Below, one piece after another: positions 40,465 through 48,843 of a stretch of DNA of 64,000 nucleotides. Position numbers and translations under genes: made by a program. A model generated the notes under the pieces. The model did no database searches. It saw only the letters and a list, made by a program, of their open reading frames with translations, and had not been told where the DNA came from. The DNA is taken from assembly GCA_944324225.1 (NCBI GenBank), contig CALUVL010000006.1:28288-92287 (forward strand). The letters are read 5' to 3'. The first letter of the stretch is position 1, and every line of letters begins with the position of its first letter. The stretch comes from Candidatus Gastranaerophilales bacterium (GTDB taxonomy: Bacteria > Cyanobacteriota > Vampirovibrionia > Gastranaerophilales > Gastranaerophilaceae).

Positions 40465-42249
40465 ATGAGTGACAGTATCAAAGTAAACAGTGATGTAAAA
40501 ATGCTGACCAGATATGCTATGGGGTTGACTCCTGAAGAACAACGCATTTCAGTAAACGATCCTTCCACGGCAGTCTGGACAATAGGTCTAGAAAAAGGCA
40601 TTCGCGGCACTACAACACTTTTGCCGGACCTAAAAGATCCTAAAAAAGCCTTGCAGGAACAAAAACAAATCGAGCAAGGGCTTAAAGGGGCCACGTCACG
40701 AGAAACTTACGATAATTTTATGAGAAATATGGAAATTCAGGATCTTGAGAAAAGATTCCGCCCTGTCACAGGCGACCCGACAAAAGAATTGCAAAGACTT
40801 CAAAAAGCCGATAATATTAAAAAACTGTCCGCAGAAGTAAAAAAACTTTCCGGAGCTGAAAAGACTAAAAAATTAAGAGAACTTCAAAGAGCATTCTCAG
40901 AATTTCAGCAAACCGAAGGAATGAGCAAAGCTGAAGCAAAAAAATTCTTATCCGAATTAACAGACAAAAAGCTTGCTAAAAACCTTAAAAATGCACAAAA
41001 AGCAGTTAATGAATTTAATAAATCAAAATATTATGATGATGTCAGACGCTTGATAGGCGAAGCAAAAACTTTAAAAGGCAAAGACTATGCCGACAAGATG
41101 AAAGAAATAGAAAAAGCAATTGCCGATGCCAATCAAAAAATACATATTGAAAAAACAACAGGCTCATTAAAACCTGTTTCCAAAACCGGCAAAGCATGGA
41201 ACAAAGTTAAAACAGTCACCGGCTACAACAAAGCAAAAGGCGCCATAAACACGGCTCTTACAAAATCATCAGCACTTAGAACAGTTGCTAAGTTTGGACG
41301 TGCAAACGCAGCAACAGCAGTCGGTATTGATGCGGCACTTTCAATACCCGAAATCATAGCAACAAAACAAACATTTGACACTATTGATGAAAACGGTAAT
41401 CCTGTAAAACCCGGAGAAGGCACAGGAACACAAAAAGCATTAAAACAGACAGGACGAGTTGTTGCAACCGCAGGCGCACAGCTGGGAGCATATGCAATAG
41501 GTGCAAAAGCTGGTACAGCGGCTGTAGCAGCGCTTTGGGCAGCAAAAGGTGCAGCACTCGGTTCTGTAGCCCCCGGTGTCGGAACTGCAATCGGCGCTGT
41601 AGTCGGAATTGGTGTAGGGCTTGTATCATGCTGGCTTGCAGGAAAAGCAATGGAAAAAGCTCTAGGCAAATCAGAACTTGACCAGTTACAGGATAAACTT
41701 GAGAATGAACCTGCAAACCAAACTGCACTTGCTGCACAAAAAGATGACCGTGTACTGGAAGAAGTCCTTTTGACAGCCAAAGCTCGCTATGAACAAGATC
41801 CGGAAACAAACAAAAAAATTGAAAAAGCATACGAAAATGTAGTTACGGCATATCAAAATGGAGAAATAGGCTCCGCTGCAGATGCAAGAGTTCTTACTAA
41901 ACCTGAACAGACTGAAACACCGGCTGCAGCCTCTTCACAACCTGCAAGCGACTCAGACACAGAACAAAGAACGCAAACACCTGTGTTAGGCGCCGCATCA
42001 GCTCAGAAAACCCAAAAATCCGAAAAGACTGAAAATCCAGAAAACTCAGGTAAATCTTCAGATGAATCTTCTGAAACATCTCCGGCTGAAAAATACAGAG
42101 AAACAATTGTTAAGCTTGATTTCATCTTAAAAACACTTGAATCTATGTACAATCAAAATTCAACCGGAATGAATATGTACGGCATATACAGCAATCCAAT
42201 GATGATGTCCAATCCTTTTATAATGCCGCAATTTGGAATGTATGCTTAA
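40465..42249 (+). CDS. Glycine-zipper membrane-active-like protein B (594 aa)
   Basis: Longer relative of the preceding gene. Residues about 60-240 are a Lys/Glu/Ala-rich helical coiled coil. About 245-400 is the shared region with S-I-P-E-I-I-A-T and a long alternating Gly/Ala hydrophobic zipper (G-A-V-V-G-I-G-V-G-L-V-S-C-W-L-A-G-K). It continues with a Thr/Ser/Glu/Pro-rich linker and ends in an Asn/Met/Pro-rich tail. No signal peptide. The architecture suits a protein that inserts in or spans a membrane, such as a secreted effector or envelope scaffold, but no toxin domain is recognised. An AAGGGGA ribosome site is present. Confidence 0.68.
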   Translation: MSDSIKVNSDVKMLTRYAMGLTPEEQRISVNDPSTAVWTIGLEKGIRGTTTLLPDLKDPKKALQEQKQIEQGLKGATSRETYDNFMRNMEIQDLEKRFRPVTGDPTKELQRLQKADNIKKLSAEVKKLSGAEKTKKLRELQRAFSEFQQTEGMSKAEAKKFLSELTDKKLAKNLKNAQKAVNEFNKSKYYDDVRRLIGEAKTLKGKDYADKMKEIEKAIADANQKIHIEKTTGSLKPVSKTGKAWNKVKTVTGYNKAKGAINTALTKSSALRTVAKFGRANAATAVGIDAALSIPEIIATKQTFDTIDENGNPVKPGEGTGTQKALKQTGRVVATAGAQLGAYAIGAKAGTAAVAALWAAKGAALGSVAPGVGTAIGAVVGIGVGLVSCWLAGKAMEKALGKSELDQLQDKLENEPANQTALAAQKDDRVLEEVLLTAKARYEQDPETNKKIEKAYENVVTAYQNGEIGSAADARVLTKPEQTETPAAASSQPASDSDTEQRTQTPVLGAASAQKTQKSEKTENPENSGKSSDESSETSPAEKYRETIVKLDFILKTLESMYNQNSTGMNMYGIYSNPMMMSNPFIMPQFGMYA

Positions 42250-42251
42250 AA

Positions 42252-42282
42252 AATGACACTATAGCTAAACTATAGTGTCATT
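42252..42282 (-). terminator. Terminator overlapping the end of a small gene
   Basis: A 13-bp perfect stem AATGACACTATAG / CTATAGTGTCATT with a 5-nt loop. On the minus strand it is followed by TTTTTT. The right arm contains the stop codon of the small minus-strand gene. Confidence 0.75.
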
Positions 42283-42443
42283 ACGTGAAAATCTCTTTCT
42301 GAAATTGATGCAGTGCATTCAAGAACATTGTTCAAAAATTTCTCAATAGCAAATTCCATTGCTGAAATTTCAGTTTTCAAGTTTGAATAGTTTTCTTCTC
42401 TTCTTTCACGCAGTGCATTTTCAAAAATCTCATCCTGATACAT
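42270..42443 (-). CDS. Small acidic hypothetical protein (57 aa)
   Basis: The frame M-Y-Q-D-E-I-F-E-N-A-L-R-E-R-R-E-E-N... is strongly helical with heptad-like spacing and contains one Cys. GGAG lies about 10 nt upstream of the ATG. The stop falls within a terminator stem that carries its T-run on this strand. This supports a real, separately terminated gene. Unknown function. It is convergent with glycine-zipper gene B. Confidence 0.6.
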   Translation of the reverse strand: MYQDEIFENALRERREENYSNLKTEISAMEFAIEKFLNNVLECTASISERDFHVMTL

Positions 42444-42604
42444 ACTTTCTACTCCAATTATCTTTACATAATTCTCTTACGGATATTTTGCCCGTTTCTT
42501 TAATTTTTTAAATATTTTTGTTACAAAATTTATTATTAGAGGAAATTCGAAATAATTTAAAGTACAATGTATAAATAAGATTTTTTATAAGGGTTAAAGG
42601 ATAT

Positions 42605-43441
42605 ATGAAAACGGATTTTCAGCTGACAAGTTATGACTACTATTCATCAAGACGAGATATGGAGATGATTTCCACAATTGTTGAAGCATTAAAGACAATT
42701 CTGGAAGAGGATAAAAAGCAGCCTCAGCCGCTGTTTTTAAAGATATCAGATAATCTTATTCTAAATATTGCAAGAATGGTGGTTCAGGAAAAGAAGAAAA
42801 CGTTTCTGATTGGAATAACAGGTGAAAGCGCCTCCGGAAAAACCGTTTTCGTTGACAATACTATAAAAGCCTGCGTAAAAGAGAAAAAGGAAGGCATTTA
42901 TACAGTAATCCGCTGTGATGACTATTATAAAGACACATCAAAAGAACTTCTTGATGCTGGAAGCTATGAGGAACTATTTAAAACCGGCTTCAGCTTTGAT
43001 ACTCCGGACGCAATTAATCTGGAGCTTATGAAAGAACACCTCATATCACTGAAAAAAGGAAAAGAAATAAAATCACCGTTATATGATTTTGTTACCTGCG
43101 TAAGCAATCCGGACGGAGAACTCAAAAAACCGGCAAAAGTCATTCTGACAGAAGGACTTTATGTTCTTAATGAAGGATTGAGAGAGATTATGGATGTAAA
43201 AGTTTACGTATTCACCCCTCTTGACGTTATAAAAGAACGCTGGTACAAACGTGCTGCACTAAGAGGAAAAACGGGCAAAGCGGCCGATTTACAATTTGCA
43301 GATGTAAATAAGACAGCTCAGGAATTTATACGCCCAGCATACCAAATTTCTGATGCTGTAATCAACGGAATGGTCAGCCAGGAATATATAAGACAAATTA
43401 CTGATAAAATATTCAAAACATTACAAGAGATTGTTTATTAA
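42605..43441 (+). CDS. Uridine kinase / phosphoribulokinase-family P-loop kinase
   Basis: P-loop kinase with Walker A G-E-S-A-S-G-K-T (about 77-84), V-I-R-C-D-D-Y-Y-K (substrate-binding Asp-Asp-Tyr typical of uridine kinases) near 103-111, and I-L-T-E-G-L-Y-V-L near 182. A long N-terminal extension of about 70 residues is helical. The length of 278 exceeds normal Udk (about 210). Nucleoside salvage is the likeliest role. A pantothenate-kinase-like substrate is not excluded. AAAGGA is the ribosome site. The promoter region contains TGTTACAAAA. Confidence 0.8.
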   Translation: MKTDFQLTSYDYYSSRRDMEMISTIVEALKTILEEDKKQPQPLFLKISDNLILNIARMVVQEKKKTFLIGITGESASGKTVFVDNTIKACVKEKKEGIYTVIRCDDYYKDTSKELLDAGSYEELFKTGFSFDTPDAINLELMKEHLISLKKGKEIKSPLYDFVTCVSNPDGELKKPAKVILTEGLYVLNEGLREIMDVKVYVFTPLDVIKERWYKRAALRGKTGKAADLQFADVNKTAQEFIRPAYQISDAVINGMVSQEYIRQITDKIFKTLQEIVY

Positions 43442-43456
43442 ACCAACAAAATATAT

Positions 43457-43502
43457 AAAAAGAGAAATTCCTTACTTAATTTTTGCGGAATTTCTCTTTT
43501 TT
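43457..43502 (+). terminator. Intrinsic terminator of the kinase gene
   Basis: AAAAAGAGAAATTCC, 15-nt loop, GGAATTTCTCTTTTTT. Long perfect arms with a T-run. Confidence 0.87.
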
Positions 43503-43544
43503 AGCGCCTCTTAAATAAAAAAGGCGCACCTCAAGCTTATTCAA

Positions 43545-43847
43545 CTAGTAACCATAATTGTACATAATACGATTACACGGACACTGCTGATCAGGAAATG
43601 CTTTGACACATCTGTCGCAAGACGGCACAATTACCTTTGCCCTGCAAGGATCGCACTCTGCTTTTTTGACTTTACAAGGATTACAGTTTTTGAAACCTGT
43701 AAACGGGTTTAAACTGAATGAGCTTGAGTTGTGACCGATTCCAATGTACGGGAGCGGATTTAACTGGCTTATAGACCACGCATTTGCGCTTTGAGCAGGA
43801 ATTAAAAATAAACCTAACAAAGCCAGCATCATAAATAATCTTTTCAT
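43545..43847 (-). CDS. Small exported Cys-rich protein
   Basis: A classical signal peptide (M-K-R-L-F-M-M-L-A-L-L..., cleavage after A-N-A at residue 23) precedes a 77-residue mature part. Its second half carries eight cysteines as C55-N-P-C58, C65-D-P-C68, C77-D-R-C80 and C89-P-C91. The regular CxxC pairs suggest metal binding or disulfide exchange. CxxCH (haem) is absent. There is no lipobox. GGAG precedes the ATG. It is transcribed in the same direction as the SLH gene upstream of it, but a terminator lies between. No family recognised. Confidence 0.78.
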   Translation of the reverse strand: MKRLFMMLALLGLFLIPAQSANAWSISQLNPLPYIGIGHNSSSFSLNPFTGFKNCNPCKVKKAECDPCRAKVIVPSCDRCVKAFPDQQCPCNRIMYNYGY

Positions 43848-43984
43848 ACATATACTCCTATTAATTTACGGATAAAATCATATCCACTCTTTTATTTTAA
43901 AGTTTTGCTGAAAAATTACGATACCCGTGAGAGCAATGCTGCTACCAATAAGGATTAGCACAAAAGAAGTAACTTGAGCATTAA

Positions 43985-44013
43985 AAAAGACCGGTCACAA
44001 AGACCGGTCTTTT
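43985..44013 (-). terminator. Terminator of the SLH gene
   Basis: AAAAGACCGGTC, ACAAA loop, GACCGGTCTTTT. On the minus strand the stem is followed by TTTTTT. The same stem could also work on the plus strand. Confidence 0.85.
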
Positions 44014-44031
44014 AAAAAGTTATTTATCTGA

Positions 44032-45303
44032 TTACAATGCCTGTTTTGCAACAGAAGCATCTTCAAGCAAGATAATATAGATTTCTTCACCAGCTTTAGC
44101 GTGGTATTTAAGACCTTTTGTTACAAGGCCGGTAACCAAACCAACACCTGCACCTACAGGAGTACCGATTGCAACACCGGTACCTACTTTAGCAGGGTTT
44201 GGAATGAATGAAAAGCCAACACCTGCGCCAGTACCAATTGCAGCACCACCAGCCGTATAAAGTAATAATTTACCAGCTGTCATCCAAGGACCTTCTTTCA
44301 AAGCATAGTTTTTGTAGAATGGTTTTGCATTCAAAGAAGTTCTTGTTCCGTCAGGAGTAACTATTTCAGACAATTGAACATATACTCTTGCGTTTTTGTT
44401 AAACCATTTTTCATTTTCAATGGCAACAACAGAACCATTGAATTTAGAATTAGCAGGAACAATCAAAGTACCTTCTTCTGTGTAAATAGGTTCTTCGTTT
44501 ACAAAGTAAACAGCCTGACCTGCAGAAGCAGCTTCTGATTTGAATTTATCAGTGAAAGAAACTTCCAAAACGTTACCTTCTTTGATTACGTTAGCTCTGT
44601 CAAGAAGATAAACTTCATTGTTAGGCGCATTTCTTTTAACCTTTAAGTGTTCAACAGCTTCGCCTTTATATTCTTTCTTAACAAGATCAAGTTTAGCTTT
44701 CAATCTTGAAAGGAGAACAGCAGCTTCAGCTCTTGTAAGGTTGTCATTCGGACGAAGTTCATTTTCGTTCGGATAATTTACGTAAATACCATATTCAAGT
44801 GTTTTTGCATAAACCTGTTTAGCCCAGCAAGGAATTTTTTTATAATCTGAGTAAGAGGTTAAAGCTGAAGTATCAGAAACTTTATCCTGTGTAATATGGC
44901 TGATTACAGACTGAGTTTCAGCTCTAGTCATTAACTTGGAAGCTTTAAAAGTACCGTCAGGATAACCATAAACAAGACCCAATTGCTGAGAACGCAGAAT
45001 GTCATCATAATTTTTGTCATCTACAGCTACATCTGAAAAAGAATTTGAAATAGAAACATTCAAATTGTCATTAGATAACAATTTAAGTAAAGACTTCACA
45101 AAACAAATTCTCGGAACATCCTTTTCAGGATTGAAATTGTTGTCCTCATCAAGAGTCATAATGTCATTAGAAATAACATCCATAATTTCTTTTTGAGCCC
45201 AATAGCCTTCGTTAACATCATTAATTTTTGTTGAAGCGAACGCCGGAATAGCAATAAATGCTGTTAAGCATATTACCACAAAAGTTGCAAAAAAGTTTTT
45301 CAT
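44032..45303 (-). CDS. SLH-domain envelope protein
   Basis: A signal peptide (M-K-N-F-F-A-T-F...A-F-A-S) is followed by three SLH-type repeats (about 25-215), with F-S-D-V, Y-G-Y-P-D-G-T-F-K and L-T-R-A-E-A-A motifs. Such repeats bind peptidoglycan-linked polymer and, in the cyanobacterial lineage, tether the outer membrane. The C-terminal half has a beta-rich domain with V-P-A-N-S-K-F-N-G-S, then glycine-rich hydrophobic stretches (about 340-405). No full porin barrel is evident, so it is not a standard SLH-OprB porin. The ATG at 45303 is chosen over an upstream TTG by its GAGGAA site. The pyruvyltransferase at 18.7 kb may modify its ligand. Confidence 0.85.
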   Translation of the reverse strand: MKNFFATFVVICLTAFIAIPAFASTKINDVNEGYWAQKEIMDVISNDIMTLDEDNNFNPEKDVPRICFVKSLLKLLSNDNLNVSISNSFSDVAVDDKNYDDILRSQQLGLVYGYPDGTFKASKLMTRAETQSVISHITQDKVSDTSALTSYSDYKKIPCWAKQVYAKTLEYGIYVNYPNENELRPNDNLTRAEAAVLLSRLKAKLDLVKKEYKGEAVEHLKVKRNAPNNEVYLLDRANVIKEGNVLEVSFTDKFKSEAASAGQAVYFVNEEPIYTEEGTLIVPANSKFNGSVVAIENEKWFNKNARVYVQLSEIVTPDGTRTSLNAKPFYKNYALKEGPWMTAGKLLLYTAGGAAIGTGAGVGFSFIPNPAKVGTGVAIGTPVGAGVGLVTGLVTKGLKYHAKAGEEIYIILLEDASVAKQAL

Positions 45304-45359
45304 AAATCTCAATTCCTCATCTTTACTACAACAAGATTTTTTTTTATGATAATATATGA

Positions 45360-45388
45360 ATTATAAATAAAATTCACTTTTTTGTAAA
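45360..45388 (-). promoter_or_regulatory. Promoter of the SLH gene
   Basis: Minus strand: TTTACA, 17-bp spacer, TATAAT. The leader is about 50 nt. Confidence 0.75.
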
Positions 45389-45419
45389 GTCTTAATAAAA
45401 ATTTAAAATAATTATATTA

Positions 45420-45449
45420 TTGATAGTTATACTATAGAGAATATATATA
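45420..45449 (+). promoter_or_regulatory. Promoter of pyruvate kinase gene
   Basis: TTGATA, 18-bp spacer, TATATA. The leader of about 20-25 nt has GAGAGG before the ATG. Confidence 0.55.
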
Positions 45450-45478
45450 AATAGCGGTAAATCCGAGAGAGGAAAAGT

Positions 45479-46918
45479 ATGGACAATTTTAACATGACAA
45501 AGATTGTGGCAACACTGGGACCGGCCACTAACACTAAAGAAATGATCAGAACTCTATATAAAACTGGTGTTACAATGTTCAGACTTAACTCATCACATGG
45601 TGACGTTGAGATGCACAAACAAAACCTCAAGTTTATAAGAGAAGTGGAATCTGAAGAAGGCACATTAATTCCGGTGCTATTAGACCTTCAAGGTCCGAAA
45701 ATAAGAATAGGATGTCTTGAAAATTCAATAGAACTAAAAAAAGGAGAAATCCTGAAATTTAGACATCAGGCTGAAATGACAGGCGACATTATCCCTGTCG
45801 ATTACAAAGGCATGGCCAAAGATGTACACGCAGGAGAAATGATTCTTATTGATGATGGAAAAATTCAATTGGAAGTCCAAAAAGTTGAAGATGACATTAT
45901 TTTTGCCAAAGTATTGACTGACGGGCTTCTAAAACAGAGAAAAGGTATAAATATTCCGGGCTCTACAGGCAGTATTGATGTATTAACAGAAAGAGATATT
46001 CAATTTGTTAAATTTGCAGCTGAAAACGGAATTGATTATCTTGGTCTTTCATTTGTAAGACATGCTGATGATGTAGTTCAATTACGTGAACTTTTGAAAT
46101 CTTATAACAATACTGACATCAAAATCATATCAAAAATCGAAAAACCGCAGGCTGTTGAAAATATTGACAAAATTATTGAAGTTTCAGACGGCATAATGGT
46201 TGCAAGAGGTGATTTAGGTATTGAAATTTCAACAGAAAAAGTGCCAATAGTACAAAAAACAATAATCAGAAAAGCAAATATCAAACGCAAAGTTGTAATT
46301 GTTGCAACACAGATGCTTGAAAGTATGATTGAAAATCCTATACCTACAAGAGCAGAAACCAGCGATGTTGCAAACGCAATTCTTGACGGTACAGATGCAA
46401 TTATGCTGTCAGGAGAAACTGCAGCTGGCGCTTACCCGGTAGAAGCAGTTGCCATGATGAAAAAGATTTCTGACACCGTAGAAAATTCACCATTTATGCG
46501 AAAAAACAAATTCCCACGCAAAATGATTGAAGAGGAAAAAGATAGTCAGGCTATGGCTATCGGAATGTCAATTGCGGATATGTCAAAGAAAATGGACATT
46601 AAAGCTGTTGTTGCACTTACAGGCAGCGGTTTTACAGCACAATTTTTGTCAGAAGGCAGACTAAGCGTTCCGATTTACGCCTGCTGTCCAAAGAAAAATG
46701 TTTGTAGAGATCTTAAATTGTACAGAGGAGTATTTCCGGTTGTGACTGATTTTGACGGAAAAATAGACAGAGCCGCACTCCAGCAGGCTGACAAATTTAT
46801 GATAAAAACCCTCGGTCTTAAAGCTGGGGATACTGTTATATTCTCAGGTTCTGTTCCGGAACTGCTTGTCGGCGGAACAAATTTCATCAAAATCCATAAA
46901 ATTGGTTCAGCTGATTAA
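45479..46918 (+). CDS. pyk: Pyruvate kinase
   Basis: Converts phosphoenolpyruvate and ADP to pyruvate and ATP at the end of glycolysis. Seen: T-K-I-V-A-T-L-G-P-A-T (7-17), F-R-L-N-S-S-H-G (N-terminal barrel), L-D-L-Q-G-P-K-I-R, the K+/Mg2+ site I-I-S-K-I-E-K-P-Q-A, V-A-R-G-D-L-G-I-E, and the signature M-L-S-G-E-T-A-A-G-A-Y-P. At 479 residues it includes the regulatory C domain but not the extra PEP-utiliser domain of some Bacilli. It is monocistronic, with tandem terminators. Confidence 0.97.
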   Translation: MDNFNMTKIVATLGPATNTKEMIRTLYKTGVTMFRLNSSHGDVEMHKQNLKFIREVESEEGTLIPVLLDLQGPKIRIGCLENSIELKKGEILKFRHQAEMTGDIIPVDYKGMAKDVHAGEMILIDDGKIQLEVQKVEDDIIFAKVLTDGLLKQRKGINIPGSTGSIDVLTERDIQFVKFAAENGIDYLGLSFVRHADDVVQLRELLKSYNNTDIKIISKIEKPQAVENIDKIIEVSDGIMVARGDLGIEISTEKVPIVQKTIIRKANIKRKVVIVATQMLESMIENPIPTRAETSDVANAILDGTDAIMLSGETAAGAYPVEAVAMMKKISDTVENSPFMRKNKFPRKMIEEEKDSQAMAIGMSIADMSKKMDIKAVVALTGSGFTAQFLSEGRLSVPIYACCPKKNVCRDLKLYRGVFPVVTDFDGKIDRAALQQADKFMIKTLGLKAGDTVIFSGSVPELLVGGTNFIKIHKIGSAD

Positions 46919-46934
46919 CAAGAACAACATGACT

Positions 46935-46966
46935 AAAAAGACTTCCATTTTGGGAAGTCTTTTTTT
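46935..46966 (+). terminator. First terminator of pyk
   Basis: AAAAAGACTTCC, 6-nt loop, GGAAGTCTTTTTTT. The core matches the tRNA-Leu terminator. Confidence 0.88.
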
Positions 46967-46991
46967 AATAAGGAATCTGAAAGCAAAAAAA

Positions 46992-47020
46992 AGCCCCTTT
47001 TTAGGGGCTATACTTTTTTT
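46992..47020 (+). terminator. Second terminator of pyk
   Basis: AGCCCCT, TTTT loop, AGGGGCT, then ATAC and seven T. Confidence 0.75.
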
Positions 47021-47301
47021 AGGAAGGAAGGAATAAACATCTCTCTTATTTATTTAACGGATAATCACTTTTCTTTTCTTTACGTTCTCTCTTAATATCT
47101 CTCGTTTTATTTATGCTGCTCTCTTGTATATATATAAAGTATATAGAAAATATTGAATTTCAAAGTTTGCGAAAACTGTTACAAAACTTAATATAAAAAT
47201 AACCTGTTTTAGTACTTGCAAAAATAAACAAATTATTTTAAAATAAAAAAGTAAGACATGGTTTTGGGTAGTCGTTTATAAACCCAGGTTAGTGAGGGTA
47301 A
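47021..47301 (+). other. Long intergenic region with pyrimidine tract and candidate promoter
   Basis: No gene is seen. After the tandem terminators comes a pyrimidine-rich tract with repeated CTCTCTT/TCTCTC. A 19-bp AT sequence (from about 47138) follows, which also occurs inverted upstream of the N-N-F-G-G-G pair. TTTGCG (47166), 17 bp, TAATAT (47189) is a candidate promoter with TGTTACAAAA in its spacer. A TGGGT...ACCCA hairpin ends just before the GAGGG ribosome site of the next gene. Confidence 0.5.
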
Positions 47302-47574
47302 ATGCTAGTTTCATCAATAGCCAGATTTAATGCAGCTCAAAGCATGAATAATGCGGCATTTGGCATAATACAAACTTACAATCAAATGAATAATGCTCTT
47401 TCTCACCACGCTTTCGGCGGAGAAAATAATCTTACCATGCTGCATGAAATGGATAAAAAACTCAGTCTTGATTTGGCATCAAACAGTCTGTTATACAAAC
47501 TTGCCAGCCTTCAGGAAAAAATGGCTAAAAAACATCAGGCTGAAGATGTTAAAAGATTTTCCGTTCTTGCATAG
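47302..47574 (+). CDS. Small helical lineage-type protein (90 aa)
   Basis: The opening M-L-V-S-S-I-A-R-F-N-A-A-Q-S-M-N-N-A-A-F is a style I associate with small hypothetical proteins of this lineage. It is entirely helical, amphipathic, rich in Asn, Ala, Met and Lys, and has no signal peptide. GAGGG lies 4 nt upstream. The unusually long, structured upstream region suggests regulated expression. An overlapping frame (47393-47608) is less plausible. Function unknown. Confidence 0.7.
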   Translation: MLVSSIARFNAAQSMNNAAFGIIQTYNQMNNALSHHAFGGENNLTMLHEMDKKLSLDLASNSLLYKLASLQEKMAKKHQAEDVKRFSVLA

Positions 47575-47639
47575 GTTGGATATTTTCGGTAACAATAAGC
47601 AGTTTTAAAGAACATTGGGGTTAAAAAAATTGTCATATA

Positions 47640-48812
47640 CTAAATTTGTTCGGTCTTTTTGTCTTCAAAAAGGTATTTAACCAAACTTGAGAAAATGACC
47701 GGAATGATTGACACTGTGACAAGCACCGGCATAATACCTTTTGCCTGTGCCACAAATCCTATTGCCGACATAAAAATGGCAACAACACCCCACGAAAAGC
47801 CGTTTATAAATCCGCCTATAATACTTTTATACTGCGGCAAAACACTCTGCGCCATAACCATTGTAACCGGCTGGGCCAGCATTGTTATAAAGCCTACAAG
47901 AATAAAGATAATCTCTGATATATGCGGAAAATGTTTATATGTAAAAGAAAAAATAATCATTAAAGGCAATGTTGAAATCATTGATGTATAAAAGATATTA
48001 GCAGTGCCCGCCTTTTTTTCAAACGTCCTGCTAAAAGCAGAGCCAAGCCCTCCCGCAAAGATAAAACCGAACAGGATACAGCCAATATAAAACGGTTCAT
48101 ATCCCATACTTTTCCACAAAAACGGCAAAAGAATTGAGCATGAAGTTGTTATTAAAGTTTTCAAAATTGCTATTGTAATAAGAATCTGTAACTTTTTATT
48201 TTTAAGAATATCTTTGAAAGCCACACTAAATTTAATATCCGATTTTTTAGCTTCAAAGCCTGATATTTTAGGTACAAGCCAGAACATCATAAAAGCTGTC
48301 AAAATTCCAGGAATACAAAGAAAAGGCATTTTAGAAAGCCCCCAGTACTGCGCAACATAAGCAGACAACAAAGGTCCGAAAGAGAATCCGATTGAACCCA
48401 TTGCAATAAAAATACCCATAACCTTCGCCGCATCATTTTGCGCAAACTTGACCACAAGCCCGAGCGCCTGCGGATGATAAAAGCTTGATCCGAGGCTACC
48501 AAGAATTATGCACAAAATAAGTATGTAAACATCATGCGAAGCAGGTGCAAGGGAAATAAAAATGGAAGTAAAAATCAACCCCCAGAAAATAAAAACACGT
48601 CTGACCATATTATCAGCAAAAAAGCCGAATAATGGCTGCAAAAGAGATGAAAATATGTGCGACAAACTCATAATAACCGTTGCAAAGGCCATTGAAATTC
48701 CCAGTTTACCTGCTATAAATGGCATAATAGGGTTGAGCATACCGGTGTATATATCATTAACTAGATGGGCTTGATTGAGCCACCATACGGGGTGTTTTGC
48801 ACATTTATTCAT
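47640..48812 (-). CDS. MFS transporter (fosmidomycin-resistance/Fsr-like)
   Basis: Twelve-helix major facilitator exporter of 390 residues. Seen: H-L-V-N-D-I-Y-T-G-M-L-N-P-I-M-P in helix 1 and L-F-G-F-F-A-D-N-M-V-R-R in the helix 2-3 loop (motif A). G-S-L-G-S-S-F-Y-H-P-Q-A-L-G-L-V in helix 4, with the S-F-Y-H-P signature, is characteristic of Fsr-type drug exporters. The gene follows lgt by 31 nt but has no ribosome site. A TTGATT/TATATT promoter lies in that gap with the -10 just before the ATG, so it may have an independent leaderless transcript. Substrate unknown. Confidence 0.87.
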   Translation of the reverse strand: MNKCAKHPVWWLNQAHLVNDIYTGMLNPIMPFIAGKLGISMAFATVIMSLSHIFSSLLQPLFGFFADNMVRRVFIFWGLIFTSIFISLAPASHDVYILILCIILGSLGSSFYHPQALGLVVKFAQNDAAKVMGIFIAMGSIGFSFGPLLSAYVAQYWGLSKMPFLCIPGILTAFMMFWLVPKISGFEAKKSDIKFSVAFKDILKNKKLQILITIAILKTLITTSCSILLPFLWKSMGYEPFYIGCILFGFIFAGGLGSAFSRTFEKKAGTANIFYTSMISTLPLMIIFSFTYKHFPHISEIIFILVGFITMLAQPVTMVMAQSVLPQYKSIIGGFINGFSWGVVAIFMSAIGFVAQAKGIMPVLVTVSIIPVIFSSLVKYLFEDKKTEQI

Positions 48813-48843
48813 ACAAAAATATAATCACTAAAACAAAAAAAAA

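Noticed and set aside
39480..42249. Glycine-zipper pair as an LXG or contact-dependent toxin system with immunity gene
   Set aside because: No LXG, RHS or known toxin domain is visible, and no small immunity gene is coupled. The pair is separated by a strong terminator.
26862..47156. The 19-bp AT-only sequence shared in inverted orientation (26862-26880 and about 47138-47156) as a mobile element end
   Set aside because: It is low-complexity TATATA/AAAG sequence, with no target duplication or transposase. It is probably promoter-type AT richness.
47393..47608. Alternative overlapping frame to the 90-residue gene
   Set aside because: It lacks a ribosome site and has Trp/Cys-rich, compositionally odd translation. 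The 47302 frame has GAGGG and a lineage-like start.
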